36,745 nt of DNA from Bdellovibrio sp. (GTDB lineage Bacteria; Bdellovibrionota; Bdellovibrionia; Bdellovibrionales; Bdellovibrionaceae), in contig JACMQO010000167.1 of the NCBI GenBank assembly GCA_014376935.1, positions 1-36,745 of the forward strand. The letters are read 5' to 3'. Under the pieces are notes generated by a model that saw only the letters and a program-made list of their open reading frames with translations, was not told the origin of the DNA and did no database searches. Positions within the stretch are counted from its first letter, which is position 1, and the number at the start of each line of letters is the position of its first letter. Shown here one piece after another: positions 1-7,354 of this stretch. The translations under genes and the position numbers were made by a program.

Positions 1-7
1 AGAATTT

Positions 8-619
8 ATGTTTGAAACAAAAGATTTAAAAGGAAAAACAATCGCCATTTTAGCAACGGATGGTTTTGAAGAATCAGAACTTTTTAAACCAAAAGAAACC
101 CTTGAGGCCGCCGGTGCCACAACCAAAATAATTTCGTTAAAGGGTGGGTCAATTAAAGCCTGGAATAAGACAGACTGGGGTAAAAAAATTGATGTCGATG
201 AATTGGTTTCTGAAGCCAATTCAGAAGACTTCGACGCTATCCTTTTACCCGGCGGAGTCATGAATCCCGATAAACTGCGCATCGATGCGGACGCTGTTCA
301 ATTTGTAAAAGAATTTATTTTACTTGGAAAGCCCGTCGCGGCGATTTGCCATGGTCCTTGGATTTTAATCGAAACAGGTTTAATCGATGATTGCACGTTA
401 ACGTCTTGGCCTTCACTGAAAACCGATTTAATAAACGCGGGCGCAACGTGGTTAGATCAAGAAGTGATTGTCGATCAAGGTATTATCACCAGCCGAAAGC
501 CTGAAGACATTCCGGCATTTTGTCGCAAATTCATCGAACAAATTGTAGAGTATAGCGAAACACCGGTGACGGCCGAAAATAATAAGGCGAAAAGCGATCA
601 CCATCACGCAAGGATTTAG
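8..619 (+). CDS. DJ-1/PfpI family type 1 glutamine amidotransferase-like protein
   Basis: A 203-residue protein of the DJ-1/PfpI superfamily (PfpI/YhbO/YraA-like), whose members are cysteine-dependent proteins linked to stress survival or deglycase/protease activity. The nucleophile elbow is visible as Ala-Ile-Cys-His-Gly-Pro-Trp, with Cys114 followed by His115. An acidic pair, Glu21-Glu22, sits after the first strand where the family keeps its catalytic Glu. The central PGG loop (near residues 81-83) is also present. The last ~20 residues are a polar, His-rich tail beyond the normal domain. The CoA-binding protein gene starts 3 bases after the stop, so the two are probably co-transcribed. 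Only 7 bases lie upstream in this window, so promoter and ribosome site cannot be judged. The family is secure; the substrate is unknown. Confidence 0.9.
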   Translation: MFETKDLKGKTIAILATDGFEESELFKPKETLEAAGATTKIISLKGGSIKAWNKTDWGKKIDVDELVSEANSEDFDAILLPGGVMNPDKLRIDADAVQFVKEFILLGKPVAAICHGPWILIETGLIDDCTLTSWPSLKTDLINAGATWLDQEVIVDQGIITSRKPEDIPAFCRKFIEQIVEYSETPVTAENNKAKSDHHHARI

Positions 620-622
620 GGC

Positions 623-1000
623 ATGCAACAAAATGTAGTTATCTTAGGAGCTTCCGATAACCCAGATCGTTATTCTTACAAAGCTTTTAAAAGCTTAATG
701 AATCACGGGCACAAATCTTTTTTAGTTAGTCCGACAATTAAAAACTTAGAAGGTACGCCCGTGGTTTCTGACTTGTCCGATATTAAAATAAATGTCGATA
801 CACTAACGATGTACGTAAATTCTAAGATATCGTCTGGTCTTAAAAATAAAATTCTGGAATTAAAACCGAAAAGGGTGATTTTTAATCCCGGTAGTGAAAA
901 CCTAGAATTAGAAACAGCATTAAAAAAAGCGGGGATCGAAGTCTTGCAGGCCTGCACGCTTGTTTTACTGGCGACAGACCAATTTGAAAAAAAGTTTTAA
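623..1000 (+). CDS. CoA-binding domain protein (YccU-like)
   Basis: A 125-residue stand-alone Rossmann-type CoA_binding_2 domain. The N-terminal strand and glycine turn (VVILGAS, then [10 protein letters not shown]) match the Gly-Ala-Ser-x-x-Pro-x-Arg-x-Ser signature of the YccU group. A later Pro-Gly segment (FNPGSEN) and the closing segment with the family's Cys (LQACT) also fit. Length is typical of the stand-alone family, which binds CoA or a related nucleotide but has no established enzymatic role. The gene follows the DJ-1-like gene by 3 bases. Its stop codon overlaps that of the convergent oxidoreductase gene by 4 bases, so there is no room for an intergenic terminator. Confidence 0.85.
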   Translation: MQQNVVILGASDNPDRYSYKAFKSLMNHGHKSFLVSPTIKNLEGTPVVSDLSDIKINVDTLTMYVNSKISSGLKNKILELKPKRVIFNPGSENLELETALKKAGIEVLQACTLVLLATDQFEKKF

Positions 1001-1989
1001 TGTAATACTTCAGCTAATATTTCGAAAGAACGGAGGCGGGCTTGATGATCATACGGTTCAGACGTAATAATCACTTCATTGGCTTGCGTTTTTTCGATCA
1101 AAGCATTCAACTGCATTTTCACTTTTTCGGGCCCACCAAAAACAGCCGATTCAAAACGGCCTTTAACGTAGGGTTCTTCAGCGGGCGTCCACAACCCAGC
1201 CATATTTTTAACGGGTGGTTTCAATTGAATCGATTGACCGCGAATTAAAGATAAGAATCGTAAATACTGAGATGTTAATAAGAACTCGGCCTGTTCATTC
1301 TTATCCGCCGCCATCGCTTGTACACCAATCATGACGTAAGGCGCTTTTAAATGTTTCGAAGGCTTAAAGTGAGTCCGGTAAACATCTAATGCGCTCATTA
1401 AAAGTTCGGGCGCAAAATGACTGGCAAATGAATACGGAAGCCCTAACTGACCAGCAAGCTCTGCACTAAATAAACTTGAACCCAGTAGCCAAATTGGAAT
1501 ATCTAATCCTGTTCCGGGATTTGCTTTAATTTTATTATGGCGTGAACCTTCTGAAAAATAATAAAACAGCTCTTGAACTTGTTCGCCAAAATCTTGATTT
1601 TGTAAATCGCGACGTAGTGCACGCATCGTCGCTTGATCTGTTCCCGGAGCCCGACCTAGACCTAAATCGATGCGGCCTGGATATAAAGATTCTAATGTTC
1701 CAAATTGTTCCGCGATCACCAACGGGGCATGATTTGGCAGCATGATGCCACCAGAACCAACCCGAATCGTGTTTGTTTTTGAAGCGACATATCCAATTAA
1801 TACTGAGGTGGCCGCACTAGCAATTCCATCCATGTTGTGATGTTCAGCTAACCAATAGCGATTGAATCCTAAGCGTTCGGCATGTTGGGCTAATTCGGCC
1901 GTGTTTTTAAATGCATCCGAGATCGTTTGGCCAACAGCCACCGGAGCTAAATCAAGAACAGAATATTTAACTTTTGCTGATGAATTCAT
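997..1989 (-). CDS. LLM class flavin-dependent oxidoreductase (MsnO8-like)
   Basis: A bacterial-luciferase-like (LLM) monooxygenase that would use reduced FMN in a TIM barrel. The N-terminal strand (YSVLDLAP), the [15 protein letters not shown] segment, the [15 protein letters not shown] segment and the [13 protein letters not shown] segment are hallmarks of the MsnO8/YhbW-like subgroup. I start it at the ATG at 1989 (330 residues). An upstream in-frame GTG at 2043 would add 18 residues with no family match. No Shine-Dalgarno sequence precedes 1989, but a promoter-like pair (TTGGAT, 17 bp, TACATT) ends 7 nt before the ATG, which would give a leaderless message. It converges on the CoA-binding gene with overlapping stops. 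The substrate is unknown. Confidence 0.88.
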   Translation of the reverse strand: MNSSAKVKYSVLDLAPVAVGQTISDAFKNTAELAQHAERLGFNRYWLAEHHNMDGIASAATSVLIGYVASKTNTIRVGSGGIMLPNHAPLVIAEQFGTLESLYPGRIDLGLGRAPGTDQATMRALRRDLQNQDFGEQVQELFYYFSEGSRHNKIKANPGTGLDIPIWLLGSSLFSAELAGQLGLPYSFASHFAPELLMSALDVYRTHFKPSKHLKAPYVMIGVQAMAADKNEQAEFLLTSQYLRFLSLIRGQSIQLKPPVKNMAGLWTPAEEPYVKGRFESAVFGGPEKVKMQLNALIEKTQANEVIITSEPYDHQARLRSFEILAEVLH

Positions 1990-1996
1990 GGAGTTT

Positions 1997-2025
1997 AATG
2001 TAACACAGATAGATACGTTATCCAA
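1997..2025 (-). promoter_or_regulatory. Candidate promoter for the LLM oxidoreductase, leaderless geometry
   Basis: On the minus strand, TTGGAT (2025-2020), 17 bp, then TACATT (2002-1997). Seven bases separate the -10 box from the ATG at 1989, so transcription would start at or next to the A of the start codon. The -35 match is weak (only the TTG agrees), so the support comes mainly from the TANNNT box, its position and the absence of a ribosome site. Confidence 0.4.
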
Positions 2026-2103
2026 ATCGAAAGTCCAGAACACCTTTGAAAGCGCACGTGGTGTTACCTATTTAGGCGTCTTGGTTGTTAAAATAAATAG
2101 AAT

Positions 2104-2832
2104 ATGAATTTACAAGCCTATCAATTGAAAAAAGAAATGCAGCTGCAACAACAACCTCAATATCGCAACCTTTGCCAAGTTTGCATTCAGCCGCAGTTTA
2201 GCTGTTACTGCTCTCACATCAAGCCATTCGATGCAAAAATTAACTTTGTCGTTTTGATCCATCCGATCGAGATGCGTCGCCGAATTGCGACGGGCCGCAT
2301 GTCACATTTAACTTTAAAAGGTTCATACCTGATTATGGGACAAAATTATTCTGACAATAAAGATGTGAATCAGCTGATTGATGATCCTGAATATCATTCG
2401 GTTATTTTGTATCCGGGATTAAAATCAAAAAATTTAACGCCGCTATCAACTAAAGAGCGGGCCGAAAATTTTCCTACAAATAAAAAATTAAGGGTCTTTG
2501 TCATTGATGGAACCTGGGCGACCGCACGAAAAATGGTAAGGCTAAGTCAAAATTTGCATCAGTTACCACGCGTTGGTTTTTCACCGCCGGGTCCTTCTAA
2601 TTTTCGAGTTAGAAAGCAACCGCACGCAGGGTGCTATTCAACGATCGAAGCGATTCACCACATGATTGAACTTGTTGGTCCGACGCAAGGGTTCGATCCG
2701 AAGTCGCGTGAGCATGATAAACTGCTTAACGTTTTTGATGCCATGGTTGAAAGACAACTTGAGTTCATTCGTATTTCTGAAGAAAACCCAGCGCCGAATA
2801 AATACCGCCGCGAGAATAAAAAATCAGCCTAA
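2104..2832 (+). CDS. DTW domain protein, probable tRNA-uridine aminocarboxypropyltransferase
   Basis: A 242-residue DTW-domain protein. DTW enzymes such as E. coli TapT/YfiP make the acp3U modification on tRNA from S-adenosylmethionine. The N-terminal region carries a compact cysteine cluster (CQVC, then CYC near residues 24-36) that probably binds zinc. The signature Asp-Gly-Thr-Trp-Ala-Thr-Ala-Arg is followed by a Pro-rich segment (FSPPGPSNFRVRK) and the STIEA helix, all typical of the family. No clear Shine-Dalgarno is seen; an AT-rich TAAAAT box lies 9 nt upstream of the ATG. It is divergent from the LLM gene and overlaps the stop of the convergent phosphoesterase gene by 4 bases. The family is secure; the exact tRNA position modified is inferred. 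Confidence 0.88.
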   Translation: MNLQAYQLKKEMQLQQQPQYRNLCQVCIQPQFSCYCSHIKPFDAKINFVVLIHPIEMRRRIATGRMSHLTLKGSYLIMGQNYSDNKDVNQLIDDPEYHSVILYPGLKSKNLTPLSTKERAENFPTNKKLRVFVIDGTWATARKMVRLSQNLHQLPRVGFSPPGPSNFRVRKQPHAGCYSTIEAIHHMIELVGPTQGFDPKSREHDKLLNVFDAMVERQLEFIRISEENPAPNKYRRENKKSA

Positions 2833-3650
2833 GCGCGTTGCCAGCCAGCTTCAGTGTCTTTTGTAAATTTTTGTGATCCGACGGGTTGAAATCGAAAATT
2901 CTGATCAACGTCGTAACGAATAATTTCTAAACGACTTGAATTTTCAGTTTCGATATCAATCAGATGAAATGAATTGGGCGCATCCGCGCGCGTACGCCAA
3001 GATAAGCAAGTTCCGGCCACTGAAAAAATGGCGGCCCGTTTGACGTCTTTGTAGTGTTCAGTCGACAAAGCAACGTGGGGATCATGAATGTGACCCCCTA
3101 AGATTAAATCAATTTTTTTTTCTTCTAAAATTTTCATAACTTGTTCGCGACCTTTAAGCAGATTTTTGACGTCGACATGTTTCGGGCACGCCATCGGGTG
3201 GTGAAAAGTTACGATGCGAATTAAAGCCTCGTTCGACATTTCAGATAAATGTTTTTTTAATTTACTTATCACTAAATCACCTTGAATGTGGCGAAACCGA
3301 CTGGTTGAATTTAAAGCCAAAACTTGCACGCCGTTAACCATAAGCCGTCTTTGTAAAATCCCTTTAAAGACCGAACGAAACCCTGCGTAGGGGTAAAATA
3401 AGCGCGCGATCAAATTAAATAACGGAATATCGTGGTTACCGGGAATCGCGATCAATGGAAGGCCCGCTAAACTTTTTGTGAAAGCGCGCGCTTCGCGAAA
3501 CTGGCTGTAAGTGGCGCGCTGTGAAATATCGCCTGAAATCACGATCAGTGAAGGATTTAAATCTTTCATCGCATTGAGCAAGGCCTGCTTGATTTCCGGT
3601 TTGACGGTTCCAAAATGAGGATCTGATAAATGCGCGACGCGGACCTTCAT
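2829..3650 (-). CDS. Metallophosphoesterase (calcineurin-like)
   Basis: A 273-residue calcineurin-like phosphoesterase with the full set of dinuclear metal motifs: HLSDPHFG at the N-terminus (Asp-x-His), ISGDIS (Gly-Asp), PGNHD (Gly-Asn-His-Asp), FHHP, and GGHIHDPH near the C-terminus. The order and spacing match class III-type cyclic nucleotide or UDP-diacylglucosamine-like phosphoesterases, but nothing in the sequence fixes the substrate. It begins 2 bases after the stop of the lipid kinase-like gene upstream, so the two are probably one transcription unit. That raises the possibility of a shared role in lipid phosphate metabolism, which is an inference from position only. Confidence 0.9.
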   Translation of the reverse strand: MKVRVAHLSDPHFGTVKPEIKQALLNAMKDLNPSLIVISGDISQRATYSQFREARAFTKSLAGLPLIAIPGNHDIPLFNLIARLFYPYAGFRSVFKGILQRRLMVNGVQVLALNSTSRFRHIQGDLVISKLKKHLSEMSNEALIRIVTFHHPMACPKHVDVKNLLKGREQVMKILEEKKIDLILGGHIHDPHVALSTEHYKDVKRAAIFSVAGTCLSWRTRADAPNSFHLIDIETENSSRLEIIRYDVDQNFRFQPVGSQKFTKDTEAGWQRA

Positions 3651-3652
3651 AT

Positions 3653-4609
3653 TTAGATCCGATCCAGCTCAAGCGCTTCTAATTTTTGTTGTTCGGTTGG
3701 CTTCATCAGTTGCAATGCCGCTGGTAGTGCATCGACCTGAAACGGAGAAGTCATTTTAAAAATTTCACCATCTAGCGCGACCATTTGCTGCCTTTTCTTG
3801 GTCGTGATTTTTAAAGAATCAACACAGAAGTTATCTAAGGCTTCGTCGTGCTGTAACGCCTTACGTAGCCCGCGAAAAATAAGTCCAAATGTCTGCCATA
3901 ATGACAGCGGCTTCATCATCACAACGGCCAGCAAATCGCGTTTCATGCACTTGGCGACGTTCATCGACAGGTCGCGCAGTTGCAATGAATTATTTCCGAT
4001 AAAAATCATCGAAGTCTGAATACGCTTCGGAACGCCGTCGGCCTTCATATCAATCGTCATCAAACGATGACCTTTCAAAAGACTAATGACCGTCGAAATA
4101 ATGACCACCATTTGATTACGGCCCCAACGTTTTGTATTGGCTTCGCGCTCGCGAATTGCTTTGGCATAGAGTCCAAAGCTGGCGTTGATCAGAAAAATAC
4201 GACCATTGAATTCACCTAAACGAACCGCGCGTCGTTCACCATTTAAAGCAACGCGAAACGCTTGTTCAGGATCTTGCGGAATAGAATGCGTTCTTGCAAA
4301 AAAATTAAAAGTACCGCATGGAATCGCCGCAAAAGTAATATTTTTGCTTTGAACTTTTTCAGCCACAGCTCGAATCGTTCCATCACCACCAGCCGCCACT
4401 ACCGTACCGCCATCGGACAAAGCGGCCGCCACGGTAGCGTCGATGATTTTATCAAATTCAGATGCGTCAGGAATTTCGTGATTGATCAACTGCCAACCGT
4501 TTTGGTCGCAAACACGCTGCGCGATTTCGGCGATAGACCCGCCAGCCCCTTTGCCTGATTTTGAATTAGAAATTAAATGCAGTCGTTTTGTCGAAATTTG
4601 TTCAGCCAT
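3653..4609 (-). CDS. Diacylglycerol kinase family lipid kinase (YegS/DgkB-like)
   Basis: A 318-residue protein of the DAGK catalytic superfamily, which phosphorylates diacylglycerol or related lipids with ATP. Visible motifs are the N-terminal strand and Gly-rich turn (HLISNSKSGKG), the nucleotide-binding GGDGT (in AAGGDGTIRAVAEKV) and IPCGTFNFFA, equivalent to the family's lineage-typical GTxNxFA. A C-terminal DGE is the likely metal-binding acidic pair (MVALDGEIF). I chose the ATG at 4609, directly before the family start; an in-frame start at 4726 would add 39 residues without family character. Only a weak GGA lies before it. It is followed at 2 bases by the phosphoesterase gene. Confidence 0.88.
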   Translation of the reverse strand: MAEQISTKRLHLISNSKSGKGAGGSIAEIAQRVCDQNGWQLINHEIPDASEFDKIIDATVAAALSDGGTVVAAGGDGTIRAVAEKVQSKNITFAAIPCGTFNFFARTHSIPQDPEQAFRVALNGERRAVRLGEFNGRIFLINASFGLYAKAIREREANTKRWGRNQMVVIISTVISLLKGHRLMTIDMKADGVPKRIQTSMIFIGNNSLQLRDLSMNVAKCMKRDLLAVVMMKPLSLWQTFGLIFRGLRKALQHDEALDNFCVDSLKITTKKRQQMVALDGEIFKMTSPFQVDALPAALQLMKPTEQQKLEALELDRI

Positions 4610-4683
4610 TAGAATCCATTCATTAAGTCGGGCATTAAGCCCCAAGTTTGAGTCTTTATAACGAACTTTACAAAGCTTATGCC

Positions 4684-4721
4684 AAAAAAAAAGAGCCTCA
4701 AACATCATGTCCAAAGCTCTT
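4684..4721 (-). terminator. Rho-independent terminator of the Ala/Lys-rich protein gene
   Basis: On the minus strand, AAGAGC (4721-4716) pairs with GCTCTT (4696-4691) and is followed directly by a run of T to 4684, nine T in a row counting the end of the stem. It sits about 33 bases after the stop of the gene ending at 4755. The stem is short and the loop about 19 nt, so strength is moderate. Confidence 0.6.
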
Positions 4722-4754
4722 ATCAAAATTTAAAAATAGATTAAAAAATGAAAA

Positions 4755-5258
4755 CTATTTTTTCTTAGCAGGAGGTGCTTCTTTAGCAGATGCTTTCGCA
4801 GCTAAAGCAGCATTTTTAGAAGCTTTTTTCTTAGCTTCGATTTCTTCAGGAGAAGCTCCCCAAGGAGAAGATTTTGGAGCAGAAGATTTGTTATCTTTCT
4901 TGAAACCACCACCTTGACCTGGACGACCACCTTTACCTGCAGGTGCAGCAGCTGCAACTGGGGCTTTAGCTGGTTCTAAAACTTCAACTAAGTAGTGAGT
5001 GTCTTCAACTTGTTGGTATTTAGCAGGAGCTACTTCGCCTTCAGCAAAGCTAACAACAACAACACGACGAACCGCTTTTTTATCTGCGATTAAATCAGCC
5101 GCAGCCATTGCAAATTTTAATTTATCGCCTTCAAGCTTCAAAGATTCACCTAAGCCTGCAGCAAGTTCTTCAGCAGATTTTCCAGCAGCAACTAAAGCCG
5201 CTTTAGCAGCAGAAACTTTTTGTAAAGCAGCATTAGAAAATTCAGTAATTGATTTCAT
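4755..5258 (-). CDS. Uncharacterised Ala/Lys-rich protein with basic low-complexity tail
   Basis: A 167-residue protein I do not recognise. Residues 1-95 look like a small folded domain: helices rich in Ala, then two hydrophobic strands (VRRVVVVSFAEGE and THYLVEVLEP). Residues 96-167 are low complexity, with an Ala/Pro linker, a Gly-rich basic patch (GKGGRPGQGGGFKK) and an Ala/Lys tail ending KEAPPAKKK, similar in style to histone-H1-like or nucleic-acid-binding tails. No signal peptide or membrane segment is seen. The gene has a GAGG ribosome site 6 bases before its ATG, a good promoter and its own terminator, so it is probably monocistronic and well expressed. Nucleic-acid binding is a guess from composition alone. 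Confidence 0.75.
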   Translation of the reverse strand: MKSITEFSNAALQKVSAAKAALVAAGKSAEELAAGLGESLKLEGDKLKFAMAAADLIADKKAVRRVVVVSFAEGEVAPAKYQQVEDTHYLVEVLEPAKAPVAAAAPAGKGGRPGQGGGFKKDNKSSAPKSSPWGASPEEIEAKKKASKNAALAAKASAKEAPPAKKK

Positions 5259-5307
5259 GTTAACCTCGTAGAGTAAGATCGTAATTTTAACGATTGTTTA
5301 TGTAGAC

Positions 5308-5336
5308 GTCATATCGAACACAGCCCTTTTTGACAA
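5308..5336 (-). promoter_or_regulatory. Sigma-70-like promoter for the Ala/Lys-rich protein gene
   Basis: On the minus strand, TTGTCA (5336-5331), a 17-bp spacer, and TATGAC (5313-5308). That is five of six and four of six consensus matches. The predicted start near 5301 leaves a leader of about 43 nt containing the GAGG ribosome site. Confidence 0.55.
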
Positions 5337-5366
5337 GGAATCATCTGATTCTTAAGCAAAAAAGAC

Positions 5367-5873
5367 CTATTTTTTATAAGGCATCTTTCCTAAATAGTCT
5401 TTTTTACCAACTTCGACGCCATTGTGACGTAAAATCGAATACGCGGTCGTGATGTGGAAGTAAAAATTAGGAATGACGTGGTTTACGACGTATTCATGCC
5501 CGGTCAAATATTGGCCTTCCCAACGTGGCTGCGTAATGTGGCGTTCTGCGGCCGCATCAAAATCTTTGGCGCTTAAAGTTTCAAGGTAACTGATCACGCT
5601 TTCAATACGTGCTTTAACTTCAGACATCGTTTTTTCAGTATCGGCATGCGAAGGAGCCTCTTTCGCAGTCAGTCTAGACGCGCCTAATTTAGCCGTGTCA
5701 CAAGCAATTTGAATTTGGCGAACCAATGGGAATTGGTCGGCAGCTAACCTAGAATTCAATAGAACTTCAGGGTCGACTTTTTTAGATTCGGCAAATGTGT
5801 TCGCTTTATCTAGGATAGAAAGTAAGTTGTGAAACATTTTTGTGAATTGGGTGACGGTTAATTCGTATAGCAT
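5367..5873 (-). CDS. DUF1993 family protein (DinB-like four-helix fold)
   Basis: A 168-residue protein matching the DUF1993 family, which is related to the DinB/YfiT four-helix-bundle superfamily. Recognisable segments are the N-terminal helix (LYELTVTQFTKMFHNLLSILDKA), the LAADQFPLVRQIQIACDTAK segment, the short ETLSAKDFDAAAERHI region and the C-terminal PNFYFHITTAYSILRHNGVEVGKKDYLG segment. The conserved HITTAYSILRHNGV helix provides a possible metal ligand. A strong AAGGAG site sits 7 bases before the ATG. No function is known for the family. Length is typical. Confidence 0.88.
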   Translation of the reverse strand: MLYELTVTQFTKMFHNLLSILDKANTFAESKKVDPEVLLNSRLAADQFPLVRQIQIACDTAKLGASRLTAKEAPSHADTEKTMSEVKARIESVISYLETLSAKDFDAAAERHITQPRWEGQYLTGHEYVVNHVIPNFYFHITTAYSILRHNGVEVGKKDYLGKMPYKK

Positions 5874-5956
5874 ATTTAAATCTCCTTAAGACTTTTCGAA
5901 GGTAGATCTAAACAGAGACCGTTCACGGTGACAAGGGCGAACTGTTTTTGCGGCAA

Positions 5957-6154
5957 TTAGCTATGTTGTGAATCGTATTTTTTGATTTTTTCAGATAAAA
6001 TTTTGTCGAACGAATTTTTGTAGGTCGACTGACCAGAACTAGAGTCTTGCTTTTTAGAAGAATTATTCATATTTAAAGCCGAATTGGATCCATGTTGATT
6101 TGAAAATTCAGAGTTCGCTTTATAAATATTGATCACACGTTGTACTGGACTCAT
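5957..6154 (-). CDS. Small hypothetical protein, polar
   Basis: A 65-residue protein I do not recognise. It has an N-terminal amphipathic segment (PVQRVINIYKA), an Asn/Ser/Gln-rich middle and a C-terminal predicted helix (SFDKILSEKIKKYDS). There is no signal peptide or membrane segment. Support for a real gene is the strong AGGGGG ribosome site about 5 bases before the ATG and isolation between two annotated genes without a competing frame. The length and composition alone would not be convincing. It lies in the same orientation as DUF1993 and PPK2 but is separated from both by more than 80 bases. Confidence 0.55.
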   Translation of the reverse strand: MSPVQRVINIYKANSEFSNQHGSNSALNMNNSSKKQDSSSGQSTYKNSFDKILSEKIKKYDSQHS

Positions 6155-6319
6155 TGTTTCCCCCTAGTCTTCCTATTTACTAAAGCAAGATCAAAACCAA
6201 AGCAGAATCCATTCATTTCGATTTCAAATCGTAACTAAAATGCAAAGGCCTTTCTGGACGGACTTCGTGCTACAGGACCCACTTCGCTTAGGGAAATCTG
6301 GTTTAAGACCTACGTCGTC

Positions 6320-7189
6320 TTAGCGCTTCGAATTTTTAAGTTCTGAATGATACTTTTTCAAAAGCTTTTGCTTTTCAGCACTGACTTTCGGAAAGGATAA
6401 TTTGAGTTCTGACATTTTAGACGTAATCAAATCCGAAGCAATCACCCGCGCGGTTAACTTATGGTCGGCCGGAATCACGTACCAAGGGGCACTTTCATGA
6501 GTGGTGTGTTCGATACAAAAATTGTAAGCCTTTTGATATTTATCCCAAAAACCACGTTCGACCATATCAGACGGTTCGAACTTCCAATTTTTTTCTGGAA
6601 TTTCTAAACGACGTAACAAGCGATTTTTTTGCTCTTGCTTTGAAAGGTGTAAGAAAATTTTGATAACCAAAACACCTTGGCGCGCTAAATACTTTTCAAA
6701 GTTAACGATGTCGTGGCACCGATCGTTAATTAATTTTTTAGAGCGAACTTCATGAGGTAGCTGACTTGAGTCTAAAATTTCTGGATGCACCGACGGTACG
6801 ATCACGTCTTCATAGTAAGAGCGATTGAATACACCGATCCTTCCCCGTTGCGGTAGGTGTGCATGCGTTCTCCATAAAAAATCATGATCTAATTCTAAAT
6901 GCGTTGGCTGTTTAAAACTAGTTACGTCGCAACCTTGGGGATTTACGCTTTTCATCACGTGCTCGATCAGCCCATCTTTACCGGCAGTGTCCATACCTTG
7001 TAGGATAATCAGAACCGCCCATTGATTTTGCGCGTACAAAAGCTCTTGATAGTCAGAAAGTTGACTTTGAGTTTTCTTTAGCTCGTCCTTAGCTTCGTCT
7101 TCAGTTTTAAAAAGGAGCTTAATCACTGTCTTGTGTTTTTTTAACGGATTTTTTTCAGAATTTTTGATTTCAAAATTTTTTAGTTTCAT
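6320..7189 (-). CDS. ppk2: Polyphosphate kinase 2 family (class III-like) nucleotide phosphotransferase
   Basis: A 289-residue PPK2-family enzyme, which transfers phosphate between polyphosphate and nucleotides. The Walker A motif is GMDTAGKDG, and the lid/Walker B region reads GRIGVFNRSYYEDVIVPSVHPE. The Tyr-Glu-Asp-Val...Val-His-Pro-Glu pattern is closest to class III PPK2, whose members can phosphorylate both AMP and ADP from polyP; the class is my inference. An N-terminal Lys-rich helical segment precedes the core, and the length is normal for single-domain PPK2. No Shine-Dalgarno is present. A TTGCAA-17-TATTTT pair ends 6 nt before the ATG, which suggests a leaderless transcript. Confidence 0.92.
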   Translation of the reverse strand: MKLKNFEIKNSEKNPLKKHKTVIKLLFKTEDEAKDELKKTQSQLSDYQELLYAQNQWAVLIILQGMDTAGKDGLIEHVMKSVNPQGCDVTSFKQPTHLELDHDFLWRTHAHLPQRGRIGVFNRSYYEDVIVPSVHPEILDSSQLPHEVRSKKLINDRCHDIVNFEKYLARQGVLVIKIFLHLSKQEQKNRLLRRLEIPEKNWKFEPSDMVERGFWDKYQKAYNFCIEHTTHESAPWYVIPADHKLTARVIASDLITSKMSELKLSFPKVSAEKQKLLKKYHSELKNSKR

Positions 7190-7195
7190 AAATTA

Positions 7196-7224
7196 AAAAT
7201 AGGCGCAACTTTTTACTTTTGCAA
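7196..7224 (-). promoter_or_regulatory. Candidate leaderless promoter for ppk2
   Basis: On the minus strand, TTGCAA (7224-7219), 17 bp, TATTTT (7201-7196), then six bases to the ATG at 7189. Transcription would start at or beside the start codon. Each box matches the consensus at four positions. An imperfect palindrome lies just upstream at 7237-7252. Confidence 0.42.
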
Positions 7225-7236
7225 ACGAAAAGCCCA

Positions 7237-7252
7237 GGTCACCTTGGTAACC
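7237..7252. repeat. 16-bp imperfect palindrome upstream of ppk2
   Basis: The sequence GGTCACCTTGGTAACC is a near-perfect dyad (one wobble pair). It lies just upstream of the candidate ppk2 -35 box, where an operator or activator site could sit. No other copy was noticed in the window, and there is no T-run to make it a terminator. Confidence 0.3.
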
Positions 7253-7354
7253 ATATCATCGAAAACCCAATGCAATCGCCGAAAATATTATGGCCACCCC
7301 GACTTATTTTGTTTGATTTTTGCGCCAGTTTTTTATTTGTCCCTAAGCTTTAAA

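Noticed and set aside
4999-5271. 90-codon plus-strand open frame opposite the Ala/Lys-rich gene
   Set aside because: Alanine-rich codons on one strand leave open frames on the other. It has no ribosome site, and the minus-strand gene has promoter, ribosome site and terminator.
6304-6322. Hairpin TAAGAC/GTCTTA over the ppk2 stop as a terminator
   Set aside because: The stem is only 6 bp and no T-run follows on the minus strand.
7202-7326. Widely spaced GGCGCAA / TTGCGCC inverted repeat around the ppk2 leader
   Set aside because: Seven-base arms over 100 bases apart are expected by chance and have no further support.
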